From assembly GCF_018917235.1 (NCBI RefSeq), contig NZ_JAHLOF010000003.1, positions 124,001-188,000 of the forward strand: DNA of 64,000 nucleotides, given 5' to 3'. A model generated the notes under the pieces. The model was not told the origin of the DNA. It saw only the letters and a list, made by a program, of their open reading frames with translations, and did no database searches. The translations under genes were made by a program, and so were the position numbers. The DNA is from Metaclostridioides mangenotii. GTDB lineage: Bacteria > Bacillota > Clostridia > Peptostreptococcales > Peptostreptococcaceae. Of the stretch, positions 19,985-28,859 are shown in pieces; within the stretch, counting starts at the first letter, position 1; the number at the start of each line of letters is the position of its first letter.

Positions 19985-21430
19985 ATGTCAAGTATACTAA
20001 ATGGTCTAAAGCCTCAAAACGTTCTTAAGAACTTTGAAGCAATTTCACAAATTCCAAGAGGATCTGGAAACGAAAAACAAGTAAGTGATTACTTAGTTAA
20101 ATTCGGTAAAGATCTTGGTCTTGAAACTGTACAAGATGAAGCTTTAAACGTAGTAATTAGAAAACCAGCTACTAAAGGTTATGAAAATGCACCTGGTGTA
20201 GTACTTCAAGGTCATATGGACATGGTTTGTGAGAAAGAAAAGGATGTAGAGCATGATTTCGAAAAAGACCCAATTAAATTGAGATTAGATGGGGACATGC
20301 TTTATGCAACTGGGACAACTCTTGGTGCGGACAACGGTATTGCTGTTGCTATGGCTCTGGCTATTTTAGAAGACGACACTGTTGAACATCCAGCGTTAGA
20401 AGTTTTAGTTACTACTAACGAAGAAACTGGAATGGATGGTGCTGCTGCATTAGACCCAAGTCTAATAAAAGGTAAATACATTATCAATATAGACTCTGAA
20501 GAAGAAGGATTTATACTTGTAAGCTGTGCTGGTGGTAAAACTTCTGTAGTTACTCTACCTGTTGAGTACACAAAAGCCTGCCCAGATAAAAAAGCTCTAG
20601 AAGTTGAAGTAAGTGGACTTTTAGGTGGACACTCTGGTATGGATATCGTTTTACAAAAGGCTAATGCAAATAAATTAGTTGGAAGACTTTTAAATATGTT
20701 AACTGTGGACTTTGATTTAGCTAGTATACAAGGTGGAACTAAACATAATGCAATTCCACGTGAAGCTAACTGTGTAATCTTAGTTGATGCTAAAGATGTT
20801 GATGAAGCTAAAAAACAAATAGGCGAATTAGAGGCTACATTCAGAAATGAATACAGCACTGCTGATCCAGGACTAATAATAAAAGTTAAAGACGCTTCCG
20901 CTGATGAAGTTATGACTGTAGAAAGCAAAGCTAAAATAATTCAAATGACTTGCTTAATACCTCATGGCGTTCAATCAGTAAGCATGGAAATCAAGGGGCT
21001 AGTAGAAAGTTCTACTAACTTCGCTATAATAGATAACAAGCATGATACAATAAGCTTTATGAGTGCTATAAGAAGTTCTGTTATATCTCTAAGAGAAGAA
21101 ATAGCAGATAGAGTTCAGCTTCTTGCAGACGTACTTGGTGGAACAAATGAAATAGCTGGTGTTTACCCAGCTTGGGAACACAGAAAAGGTTCAGCTCTAG
21201 AGAAATTAGGCGCTGATGTTTATAAAGAATTAATTGGAAAAGAGCCAGTAATAACTGCATTACATGCAGGACTTGAGTGTGGTTTATTACTTGATAAACT
21301 TCCTGAAGCCGAAGCTATATCAATCGGGCCAGATATGTTCGATGTTCATACACCAAATGAGCACATAAGTTTACCATCTGTAGAAAATATTTGGGAATAC
21401 TTATTAGCTTTATTGAAAGCTATAAAATAA
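19985..21430 (+). CDS. pepD: Aminoacyl-histidine dipeptidase (M20C family)
   Basis: This 481-aa zinc peptidase cleaves Xaa-His and other dipeptides. The M20 metal-site motifs are present: GHMDM (His77, Asp79), GADNGIA (Asp116), NEETGMDG (Glu146/147), and the C-terminal GLECG and HTPNEH loops. The start is ATG 19985, nine bases after AGGAG; ATG 19976 abuts that site and is unlikely. It is a lone plus-strand gene with its own terminator, fitting peptide fermentation. Confidence 0.92.
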   Translation: MSSILNGLKPQNVLKNFEAISQIPRGSGNEKQVSDYLVKFGKDLGLETVQDEALNVVIRKPATKGYENAPGVVLQGHMDMVCEKEKDVEHDFEKDPIKLRLDGDMLYATGTTLGADNGIAVAMALAILEDDTVEHPALEVLVTTNEETGMDGAAALDPSLIKGKYIINIDSEEEGFILVSCAGGKTSVVTLPVEYTKACPDKKALEVEVSGLLGGHSGMDIVLQKANANKLVGRLLNMLTVDFDLASIQGGTKHNAIPREANCVILVDAKDVDEAKKQIGELEATFRNEYSTADPGLIIKVKDASADEVMTVESKAKIIQMTCLIPHGVQSVSMEIKGLVESSTNFAIIDNKHDTISFMSAIRSSVISLREEIADRVQLLADVLGGTNEIAGVYPAWEHRKGSALEKLGADVYKELIGKEPVITALHAGLECGLLLDKLPEAEAISIGPDMFDVHTPNEHISLPSVENIWEYLLALLKAIK

Positions 21431-21439
21431 TAAAACAAG

Positions 21440-21471
21440 AGATGTCTCAGATATTGGGGCATCTTTTTTTG
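21440..21471 (+). terminator. Terminator of pepD
   Basis: A ten-pair stem AGATGTCTCA/TGGGGCATCT (with G-T pairs) is followed by seven or more T, beginning 10 bases after the stop. Confidence 0.9.
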
Positions 21472-21480
21472 TTATATAAC

Positions 21481-21514
21481 AAAAGTCAGGAACAATTTAA
21501 GTCCCTGACTTTTT
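21481..21514 (-). terminator. Terminator of the EET operon (bidirectional)
   Basis: The inverted repeat AAAAGTCAGG / CCTGACTTTT lies 36 bases after the dmkB-like stop on the minus strand and has T runs on both strands. Confidence 0.75.
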
Positions 21515-21549
21515 AAATCTAATCTATCATATATAGTATACTTTGTAAT

Positions 21550-22518
21550 TTAATATTCCCTTACTAAAAGTCTTTCTACGACCTCAAGCAGTATTTGCTT
21601 ATATTCATTATCAGGAAGCTTGTTTATGTCTCTAAACGCCTTTTTAGTGTATTTTTCTGATATTTTAATAGCTTCCTTTATTCCTCCATTGTCTTTCACT
21701 GCATCGACAATTTGTTTTATTTCGTCTTCATCGTATTCATCATCTTTTAAAAGTTCTTCAAATTTATTAGGATTATTTTGAATTGCAAGAAGTAAAGGTA
21801 GGGTATACAGTCCCTCTTTTAAATCATTTCCCACACTTTTACCGAGCTGTTCCCCAGACCCAGTATAGTCTAGTATGTCATCTATAATTTGAAACGACAT
21901 TCCAATATTATGACCTATACTCCAAAAAAGTCTACAAACCTTTTTGTCGCATCCACTCTCTGCAGCTCCTATATAAAAACTCAGTGAAAATAGCTCAGCA
22001 GTTTTCCCCGCAATAATTCTAAAGTACTCTTTTATAGATAAATTCTTATTAAATATAGAGTTTAATTGGTTGATCTCTCCTAGACATATCTTAGACATAA
22101 CTTTTGTATCTACATCTATTCCTCTGTCAATAGAAGATGTAGTAGCAAGTATCCTAAAACATATACAAAATAAGTAATCTCCAATATAAACTGCATAGTT
22201 TTTACCGTACTTTGATTGAACTGTTTCTTTCCCTCTTCTAAACTTAGCTTCATCTATAATATCATCGTGTACCAATGTAGCCATATGAAACATTTCCATT
22301 ACAGAAGCTAGTGCCTGTGCTCTCTCTTTATTGTAATCTCCAAACCTAGAGGCTATTAATGTAAATGCTGGTCTTAGCATTTTACCACCGGAATTTACAA
22401 GTTCTATTATACTATTTTCGATAATTTTATCCTTACACTTTGCATTCTTCTTAATTGTCTCTGTAACTTCTTCTATTTCTCTGTCTATTACGGGATAATC
22501 TCTCCAGAATTTACTCAA
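21550..22518 (-). CDS. dmkB: Polyprenyl diphosphate synthase (DmkB-like, EET locus)
   Basis: This 322-aa trans-isoprenyl diphosphate synthase has both Asp-rich motifs, DDIID (85-89) and DDILD (213-217), and the GGKMLRP substrate loop. It would make the long prenyl tail of a quinone. It is the last gene of a minus-strand run with ndh2 (27 bp) and the UbiA gene (32 bp), as in the Listeria EET locus where DmkB serves the dedicated demethylmenaquinone. The family is certain; the EET role rests on context. Confidence 0.88.
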   Translation of the reverse strand: MSKFWRDYPVIDREIEEVTETIKKNAKCKDKIIENSIIELVNSGGKMLRPAFTLIASRFGDYNKERAQALASVMEMFHMATLVHDDIIDEAKFRRGKETVQSKYGKNYAVYIGDYLFCICFRILATTSSIDRGIDVDTKVMSKICLGEINQLNSIFNKNLSIKEYFRIIAGKTAELFSLSFYIGAAESGCDKKVCRLFWSIGHNIGMSFQIIDDILDYTGSGEQLGKSVGNDLKEGLYTLPLLLAIQNNPNKFEELLKDDEYDEDEIKQIVDAVKDNGGIKEAIKISEKYTKKAFRDINKLPDNEYKQILLEVVERLLVREY

Positions 22519-22545
22519 TTTAATCCCTCACTTTACTTTGCTCTT

Positions 22546-24483
22546 TTAACTATTTGTCTCCGTACTATTCGTACCTTTTCTTCCTCCGTGAGCTTCGTAT
22601 ATAGGTCTTCTTTTGCCCATCCAGAAATCGCTGACCTTCTGACTTATCCACGGCATCAAGTAGTAGTCCACACCAAAAGTTCTACCTGCTCCAGACATAA
22701 GCGCTATACTACCAAATGTAAACCAAAGTATATCCCAACCTGCCATTGCTGTCAATATAAAGTTCAGAGTCATAAAAGCTGAAACAGCTGATGCCAAGAA
22801 AGTAAACAGACCTATTATCAAGCAAGCACCAATAGCTAACTCAGTCAACACTACTATTCTTTGAAACCAAACTGCTACTTCTGGAGTTGGCATAAATACT
22901 TTCATTATAGCCTCATAAAATCCAGGAGTCTTTGATAGTATTGGTGTAACAGTTGACGCAGCTGAATCTACTGCCTGTGATGCTCCTGAAACTGCATCTT
23001 GTAACCAAGAAAAAGGCATTTTGACGTTCCCTGCAAGTACCCAGCTATCAGGCCCAATTGTAAACAATTTAGAAGTAAGTGTACCAATATAGTCAAAAAC
23101 TCCATGTGAACTTCCTGCTGCTTTAAATGCAGATGCCCAGGTTTCTTCACCCACAAGCTTTTTAGATGCTTCTATAATCCATAAAAATCCTATATAAAAT
23201 CTAAGCGGCAACAACCAAAGTCTATTACCCTTAGATGACAGGTGATTTCCCATTATACTACGTCTTTCTTTCATTCCAAAGAACTCATGTAAAAGGTATT
23301 TGTAAACAGCATGAATATCATTTACACTGAATAAATACTTCATATTTACCAGATGTTTCATAACCATAGCAAAGAATCCTGAAAGTTTAATTCCAGATAA
23401 ATTTGCAACACAGTATCTTCCACCTACAGATACCATGAATCCATGGTAATTTGGTTTAAAATCTACTTGTTCTTTTCCATCTATTGAAGCCATTATATTT
23501 TTTGCTGCCGTCACACCTGTTTGCTCTGCAGCTTCAACTATCTGTGGATTACCCTTCCCCTCTTCTACTTCTACCCAGGAAAGATCCCCTACTACATATA
23601 TATTTTCTTTGCCTTCTATTTGCATTTTTTTATTTGTTTTATATCTATTCGCTCTTCCTCTTTCAACCTCTAATCCTTCTAATTCTTGGTTAGCTTGTAT
23701 ACCACATGTCCAAATCAGTGTTTCTGTAGGAATAACAGTTTCATCTTTTAATTTTATGTATTCCTTTTCAACTTCTATTATAGGCGAATTTTTCATTACT
23801 TCAAACCCATGCTTGATCATATACTTCTCGGCTTTATCGGCTTGATCTCTATCAAGCATATTTAGAATAGTACCCATAGCCTCAACAACAAGCAATCTAA
23901 TCTCTTCTTCATTTACCCTGTATTCTTTAGCTAAAGTCTTCTTCCATTCTAAAAGCTCTCCTGCCATTTCTATTCCGGTAAAACCAGAACCTGCTACAAT
24001 AAACGTAAGCATTCTTTTTCTTTTTTCTTCATCCTTTTCATAGGAAGCTCTTCTAACCATATCTTCAATATGCGCTTTTATTCTAAGCGCATCATCAAGA
24101 GACCATAATGTAAATCCATTTTCTTTTACTCCAGGTACACCAAAGAACGCTGGCTCACTACCTATACCTATCATCAAATAATCAAACTTGTACTCTCCAT
24201 CTTTAGTCTTAACTACGTTATTATCAGAATCAACTTTTTCGATATTATCAACAACAACATTTACCTTTGTTGTTGAAAATATTCTGTATAGATCTATCTT
24301 AACAGAATCCTCTGGAACTCTTCCTCCTGCAACCTCGTGAAGCTCTGTCATTAAAGTATGGTATGGATGTCTATCTATGATTGTAATTTCTACATCATCA
24401 TTTTTTTTATAATGCTTTGCAAGCTTTTTAGCCGCATGAACTCCTGCATATCCAGCTCCTAGTATAACAATTTTCTTTGACAT
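22546..24483 (-). CDS. ndh2: Type II NADH dehydrogenase with C-terminal membrane domain (EET Ndh2)
   Basis: The product (645 aa) is about 240 residues longer than ordinary NDH-2. Residues 1-400 hold the FAD site (GAGYAG, 9-14), the NADH site (GSGFTG, 165-170) and YVVGDLSW. Residues about 422-620 add roughly four hydrophobic helices (about 422-440, 541-565, 566-582, 583-600) resembling DoxX-type membrane proteins. A C-terminal transmembrane extension marks Ndh2 of flavin-based EET. It would oxidise cytosolic NADH and reduce a membrane quinone without proton pumping. It lies between dmkA- and dmkB-like genes. Confidence 0.93.
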   Translation of the reverse strand: MSKKIVILGAGYAGVHAAKKLAKHYKKNDDVEITIIDRHPYHTLMTELHEVAGGRVPEDSVKIDLYRIFSTTKVNVVVDNIEKVDSDNNVVKTKDGEYKFDYLMIGIGSEPAFFGVPGVKENGFTLWSLDDALRIKAHIEDMVRRASYEKDEEKRKRMLTFIVAGSGFTGIEMAGELLEWKKTLAKEYRVNEEEIRLLVVEAMGTILNMLDRDQADKAEKYMIKHGFEVMKNSPIIEVEKEYIKLKDETVIPTETLIWTCGIQANQELEGLEVERGRANRYKTNKKMQIEGKENIYVVGDLSWVEVEEGKGNPQIVEAAEQTGVTAAKNIMASIDGKEQVDFKPNYHGFMVSVGGRYCVANLSGIKLSGFFAMVMKHLVNMKYLFSVNDIHAVYKYLLHEFFGMKERRSIMGNHLSSKGNRLWLLPLRFYIGFLWIIEASKKLVGEETWASAFKAAGSSHGVFDYIGTLTSKLFTIGPDSWVLAGNVKMPFSWLQDAVSGASQAVDSAASTVTPILSKTPGFYEAIMKVFMPTPEVAVWFQRIVVLTELAIGACLIIGLFTFLASAVSAFMTLNFILTAMAGWDILWFTFGSIALMSGAGRTFGVDYYLMPWISQKVSDFWMGKRRPIYEAHGGRKGTNSTETNS

Positions 24484-24515
24484 ACTTTTCCCCCTCTTTT
24501 CTTTTTATAAATTAT

Positions 24516-25463
24516 TTACATTAGTACCATCCCGATTAAAATACATAGTAAATATGAAAATCCTAGTAAAGTAAAGTTCTGTACTGTTGTAACAAAAGTC
24601 TCTGACTTAACAGGATTTTGTGCTAATTTTTTAATATTTTTATTTATCACATTAAATGTGGGTAGAGTAAACATACAACTCAACGGAAGCACTTTTATAA
24701 ATACTCCAATAAGCATGCAAATATATGCTATGTAATATATATATCTATACAAAATTAGTGCCTTGTCCCTACCTATATAATAAGTAAGTGTAAATCTATT
24801 AACTTTTATATCATCCTCTAAATCACAGATGTTATTTGCCAACATTATGTTAGCAATTCCTGCAACTAGAGGCATCGATATTAAAAGTATTACAAGACCT
24901 TCAAGTAAATTAAACTTGGCAGTCAATATATATCCATTTAAATAAACTCCGAAAAAATTATCATTATAAATGCTTGAATAAATTGTTAAAAATGTTATAA
25001 AAAACCCCATAAAAAATCCTGAAAATGCTTCCCCAAAAGGAGTCCTAGATATAGGCACTGGTCCAAATGTATAACTTATTCCCATAAGAAAACACACAAC
25101 CCCTAAAACTAACAATAAAAGATTTGTTCTAAGTGTTAATAAAACTCCAAATACAACAGCTATAAATATTAACATTAGTATTATAAAGATACCTTTTTGT
25201 TTAGAAATATTGTATATAAACATGGGATTGCTACCATTATAATTACCATCTGTATGCTTCAATTCGTTTTTGTAGTCATAATAATTATTTATAGCGGTTG
25301 TTGCCATATCAAAACTTATCATAGATATAAACATTATAATTAAATTTGTAATATCTAATTTACCATATCTAAATAATGTAAAAAGTACACCTAGCATAAA
25401 TGGCGTCACACTAGCGATTTTAGTTGGAAGTTCAACGTATCTAATAAAACCTTTAATCCCCAT
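24516..25463 (-). CDS. dmkA: UbiA prenyltransferase (DmkA-like, EET locus)
   Basis: This polytopic 315-aa prenyltransferase resembles MenA, which joins a polyprenyl chain to 1,4-dihydroxy-2-naphthoate. The first Asp-rich motif is NNYYDYKNELKHTD and the second region is NNICDLEDD, with about eight hydrophobic helices. The start is ATG 25463, right after AAAGGAGG; ATG 25484 would place that site inside the gene. Other men genes are not in the window, so the naphthoate source is unknown. It lies 53 bp after the LysR gene. Confidence 0.88.
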   Translation of the reverse strand: MGIKGFIRYVELPTKIASVTPFMLGVLFTLFRYGKLDITNLIIMFISMISFDMATTAINNYYDYKNELKHTDGNYNGSNPMFIYNISKQKGIFIILMLIFIAVVFGVLLTLRTNLLLLVLGVVCFLMGISYTFGPVPISRTPFGEAFSGFFMGFFITFLTIYSSIYNDNFFGVYLNGYILTAKFNLLEGLVILLISMPLVAGIANIMLANNICDLEDDIKVNRFTLTYYIGRDKALILYRYIYYIAYICMLIGVFIKVLPLSCMFTLPTFNVINKNIKKLAQNPVKSETFVTTVQNFTLLGFSYLLCILIGMVLM

Positions 25464-25516
25464 AAAACCTCCTTTAACTAACATTTTATTACTGTTTTCA
25501 ATTATCTATATCATTT

Positions 25517-26389
25517 CTATATTACACTTACCGAGGACTTAATTAAAATATTTTCTAATTTGTTTCTAAATTTCGCTATACTATTCTTCATTTTGTTATC
25601 TATATCTTTTCTATATGACACATAAAAGTTATAATCCCACTCATAATCTACTGCATTTAGATTCACCAGAGAATTTGTTTCCAACTCGTCACTTATAGAT
25701 ATACGTGGTAAAATTCCAATACATTCATTATTAAATATATATCCTTTTAAAATGTCTAATGAATCTGTTCTTAGTACTATATTTTCATACTTTACGTTAG
25801 AATTAACTTTGCCAACTGTCTCAACTCTATCATTTAATAAAGCTATTGGCATATTATTGATTTCAGAAATATCTATTTTTTTATTACTCACTAATATAAT
25901 CTTATCTGTGCCTACATAATCAGAAACTAAATCAGGATCAGCTATATATGAACAACCTACAGCCAATTCAGCTCTATTATTTAATAACATCGCATTTTCA
26001 TTTGCAATATAGTCATTGTTAATGTAAACATCAGTCTCACTAAAAATTTCTATGATACTATTTGACACCTTGTTTACGATATAATTCGCATAAACATTGG
26101 AAATGTTAATCTTAATCTTTCTTTGATCATGGCTCTCTGATTTCATATCTTGTAAAAGATTATCATACTGCATGATTATTTCTTTTGCATACTGATAAAG
26201 AATTTCACCTTTCTCAGTTAACTCCACCCCTCTATTACTTCTCTCAAATAACTTTTCACCAAACTCACTTTCAAGCTTAAATAGTTGATTACTTAGAGCA
26301 GGCTGAGAAATATGGAAATTTGCTGCTACTTTTGATATACTCTTTATTTGGGCAACTTCATAAAAATACCTAAGGGTGCTTATTCTCAT
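25517..26389 (-). CDS. LysR family transcriptional regulator (embedded in EET operon)
   Basis: This 290-aa regulator has the N-terminal LysR helix-turn-helix (TLRYFYEVAQIKSISKVA, then SQPALSNQLFKLESEFGEKLF and NRGVELTEKG) and a C-terminal substrate-binding-like domain. It is co-directional between the fmnB-like gene (18 bp) and the dmkA-like gene (53 bp). LysR genes are usually divergent from their targets, so this placement suggests autoregulation within the EET operon. The ligand is unknown. Confidence 0.88.
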   Translation of the reverse strand: MRISTLRYFYEVAQIKSISKVAANFHISQPALSNQLFKLESEFGEKLFERSNRGVELTEKGEILYQYAKEIIMQYDNLLQDMKSESHDQRKIKINISNVYANYIVNKVSNSIIEIFSETDVYINNDYIANENAMLLNNRAELAVGCSYIADPDLVSDYVGTDKIILVSNKKIDISEINNMPIALLNDRVETVGKVNSNVKYENIVLRTDSLDILKGYIFNNECIGILPRISISDELETNSLVNLNAVDYEWDYNFYVSYRKDIDNKMKNSIAKFRNKLENILIKSSVSVI

Positions 26390-26407
26390 TACAATTCCTC
26401 CAGGGAT

Positions 26408-27448
26408 CTAATTAACAAGTTTAAAATCATCTTTTAGTAGTTTAAAGTTTCCTTTTATTCCACTAGTAGTGTAAACTTGTTTGTCATTTGTAACAAATAC
26501 AGCATCCACATTTTCCATTTCTTCAACCATTTTTAAACCATCTTCTAGACCTTTTGTAAATATCAACGTAGATAAAGCATCTGCGTCCATTGATTTATCA
26601 GCAATAATTGATACTCCAGATATTGAGGTATCATATGGATAACCTGTTTCTGGATTTAATATGTGATGATATTTTATACCATCTTTTTCAATGTATCTCT
26701 CGTAAATTCCAGTTGTTACAACTGTTTTATTTTTGACTTCTAGGCTTCCTAAAGCATTACCTCTAAGTTCTACTGGATCTTGTATTCCTATAGTCCATCC
26801 CTTATCTTTAGACTTAGATCCCATAGCAAATATATTCCCGCCTAAATCTACTATTGCTCTTTCAACTCCTGCTTCTTTTAATACCTTAACAGCTTCATCA
26901 GCGGCATAACCTTTCGCTATGCTTCCTAAATCTAGCATCATACCTTTCTCTTGCAAATAAACTTCTTTAGTATTTTTGTTTAATTGTACTTTATTGTAGT
27001 CGATAAGCTCTAATGACTTTTCAATTTCATCTTTGGTTGGGACTTTTGCTTCTGGGAGCCCTATGCTCCACAACTTCACGAGTGGCCCTACTGTGATATC
27101 ATAACCTCCATTTGAAAACTTAGAATACTTAAGCCCTGAAGATATAATATCAAAACTTGTTTCACTCATTTTAACAGGCTTTACACCTGCATTTTTATTT
27201 ACCTTATCTATTTCGGTCCCCTCTTTATTAACACTTACAATATCGTCAATTTCTTTAAGCTTATCAAATACCTTATCCATTACTTCATCGCTCTGATGAT
27301 CGTAAAGTGTAACTTTTATGACTGTTCCCATAAACATCTCTGTTTTAGAAACAGGTTCAGTGGATCCTGCTGTATCCTTTGGCCCACAGCCACTAGAATA
27401 AGCAATTATAAATAGAACCAATAAAATTAAAAGAAAACGTTTTTTCAT
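26408..27448 (-). CDS. fmnB: FAD:protein FMN transferase, ApbE family (FmnB-like)
   Basis: This 346-aa lipoprotein has a lipobox ending YSSGC (Cys21). ApbE motifs follow: MGTVIKVTLY, DITVGPLVKLW, LDLGSIAKGYAAD, VDLGGN and HHILNPETGYP, with Asp/Thr metal-site residues near DADALST. It would attach FMN from FAD covalently to Thr on extracytoplasmic FMN-binding domains. Its obvious substrate is the pplA-like lipoprotein 267 bp upstream. It heads the fmnB-lysR-dmkA-ndh2-dmkB run. Confidence 0.93.
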   Translation of the reverse strand: MKKRFLLILLVLFIIAYSSGCGPKDTAGSTEPVSKTEMFMGTVIKVTLYDHQSDEVMDKVFDKLKEIDDIVSVNKEGTEIDKVNKNAGVKPVKMSETSFDIISSGLKYSKFSNGGYDITVGPLVKLWSIGLPEAKVPTKDEIEKSLELIDYNKVQLNKNTKEVYLQEKGMMLDLGSIAKGYAADEAVKVLKEAGVERAIVDLGGNIFAMGSKSKDKGWTIGIQDPVELRGNALGSLEVKNKTVVTTGIYERYIEKDGIKYHHILNPETGYPYDTSISGVSIIADKSMDADALSTLIFTKGLEDGLKMVEEMENVDAVFVTNDKQVYTTSGIKGNFKLLKDDFKLVN

Positions 27449-27665
27449 AATAAATCTCGCTTTATATAGTTTTTATTAAATTTTTAACTTATGCTGATAA
27501 TCATATTTAATTTTAATTTTTTTAATGTCTGGTAGAGTAATAACTCTATGGTTTATTCAATTTCGAATGGTTGGAATGTTTTATTAGAATCGCTGTATTT
27601 ATATAAAATTATATAACTCCTTATACCCAAGTATACATTTATTAAAACATCTCATCAATAAAACA

Positions 27666-27700
27666 ACAAAACTACTAATGTAACAAATTAGTAGTTTTGT
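27666..27700 (-). terminator. Terminator of the pplA-like gene
   Basis: A 14-pair perfect stem (ACAAAACTACTAAT / ATTAGTAGTTTTGT) lies 16 bases after the pplA stop, with only a modest T tail. It separates pplA from fmnB transcription, allowing abundant lipoprotein mRNA with partial read-through. Confidence 0.8.
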
Positions 27701-27715
27701 ATATAATCAACTTAA

Positions 27716-28225
27716 TTATTCAGCAGCTTTGACTTCAATTAACTCTTTTTCAGCTTTTCCATTCTCAGCATTTTCTAAAGCTTTTGCAAACAATTCTTTT
27801 GCTTTTGCAGTTGATCCAGTGGCACCAGTTACTCCATCAATTTCTCCTGATTGCGCCTTAACAACTTGATCAGCTATTGCTACTTCATATTCTTGAGGGT
27901 TAGTTCCAGAAACTTCTTTCATTTTTTTGTTGTACTCTTCATCGTCTTTTTTGTCGCCTTTTTCATCAGAGAACTCTACATATTTAGCTTCAGATATTTT
28001 TCCATCTTTTACAGTGATTTTTGCATTAGCTTTGAAACCTTTATCATCTGCTTCTTTTGTTTCAACTTCATATGTACCATCTTTTATTTTAGACTCATCT
28101 TTTGTTTGTTCAGTTGCTGCTGGTTTTTGATCTTTTGAATCTTCTTCTTTAGGTTGGCTTGAGCAACCTACAACCGAAACAGATATTAATCCTGCACATA
28201 TTAACGATAAAAATTTTTTGTTCAT
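27716..28225 (-). CDS. pplA: FMN-binding domain lipoprotein (PplA-like electron carrier)
   Basis: The 169-aa protein has a signal peptide with lipobox ending VVGC (Cys21), a charged linker (22-47) and one FMN-binding domain (48-155). The FMNylation motif DGVTGATGST (130-139) puts the acceptor at Thr136. Listeria PplA carries two such domains; this one has one. It would be anchored on the outer face of the membrane, be flavinylated by the ApbE protein and pass electrons to external acceptors. It is divergent from the eetA/eetB-like genes. Confidence 0.9.
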   Translation of the reverse strand: MNKKFLSLICAGLISVSVVGCSSQPKEEDSKDQKPAATEQTKDESKIKDGTYEVETKEADDKGFKANAKITVKDGKISEAKYVEFSDEKGDKKDDEEYNKKMKEVSGTNPQEYEVAIADQVVKAQSGEIDGVTGATGSTAKAKELFAKALENAENGKAEKELIEVKAAE

Positions 28226-28446
28226 GAATAAATCCCCCTACAACTTATATAGTTTTATAAAATATTTCCGTTAAGTAAATTATACTCTTGTTTGTTAAAA
28301 ATATGTTAATAGTATTTAATTATACTACATAGTTTTTTTATATCGCAACTAATATAATTTTTAGTATATTGATATTTTTACATATTTCCTATAAAATTCA
28401 ATTTAGAAGTATTATTATTTTTAACATTAAGTAATAGGAGAATAAC
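28226..28446. promoter_or_regulatory. Divergent promoter region pplA / eetA
   Basis: This 221-bp very AT-rich region serves two outward genes. There is a GGGGG ribosome site before pplA and a TAATAGGAG site before eetA. I could not fix single -35/-10 pairs with confidence. It is the natural place for a LysR operator. Confidence 0.5.
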
Positions 28447-28854
28447 ATGAAGATAATAAAAAAAATGGATATTGTTATAATAGTATTTTTAATAGTTTTA
28501 TCTTTTATACCAAACATTATTTTTGCTAAATCATCAGTATTTGCAAATTATAGTTCAACTTATGTAAGCATAACTCTAGATGGCAAAAATTACGACAATA
28601 TTCCTCTATCATCATTTAAAGGGGAAAAAATCATTGAGATAGAAGATAAAAAGCATAAAGGATATGTAAATAAAATATTAATCAAAGATAATACTGTCAA
28701 AATGATTGAAGCAAACTGTGCCGACGAAGTTTGTATAAGACAAGGGAAAATATCGAAAGTAGGTCAAAATATTGCTTGTCTTCCACATAAACTTATAATT
28801 GAGATAAAAGGAGAGGAGAAGGATAGTTCTGACGATTTAATACTATCTCACTAA
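28447..28854 (+). CDS. eetA: NusG domain II-containing protein (EetA-like)
   Basis: This 135-aa protein has one N-terminal membrane anchor (about 8-27) and an external NusG domain II. The family Cys are present as CADEVCIRQGKI and ACLPHKLIIEIKG. EetA of the Listeria EET locus has this architecture and is needed for EET assembly or function. AGGAG precedes ATG. It lies 5 bp ahead of the eetB-like gene. Other NusG-II/Gx pairs occur outside EET loci, but the neighbours here favour EET. Confidence 0.88.
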   Translation: MKIIKKMDIVIIVFLIVLSFIPNIIFAKSSVFANYSSTYVSITLDGKNYDNIPLSSFKGEKIIEIEDKKHKGYVNKILIKDNTVKMIEANCADEVCIRQGKISKVGQNIACLPHKLIIEIKGEEKDSSDDLILSH

Positions 28855-28859
28855 ATAAT

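Noticed and set aside
20302-20928. 208-aa minus-strand ORF inside pepD
   Set aside because: Antisense shadow of a well-conserved peptidase gene; no ribosome site.
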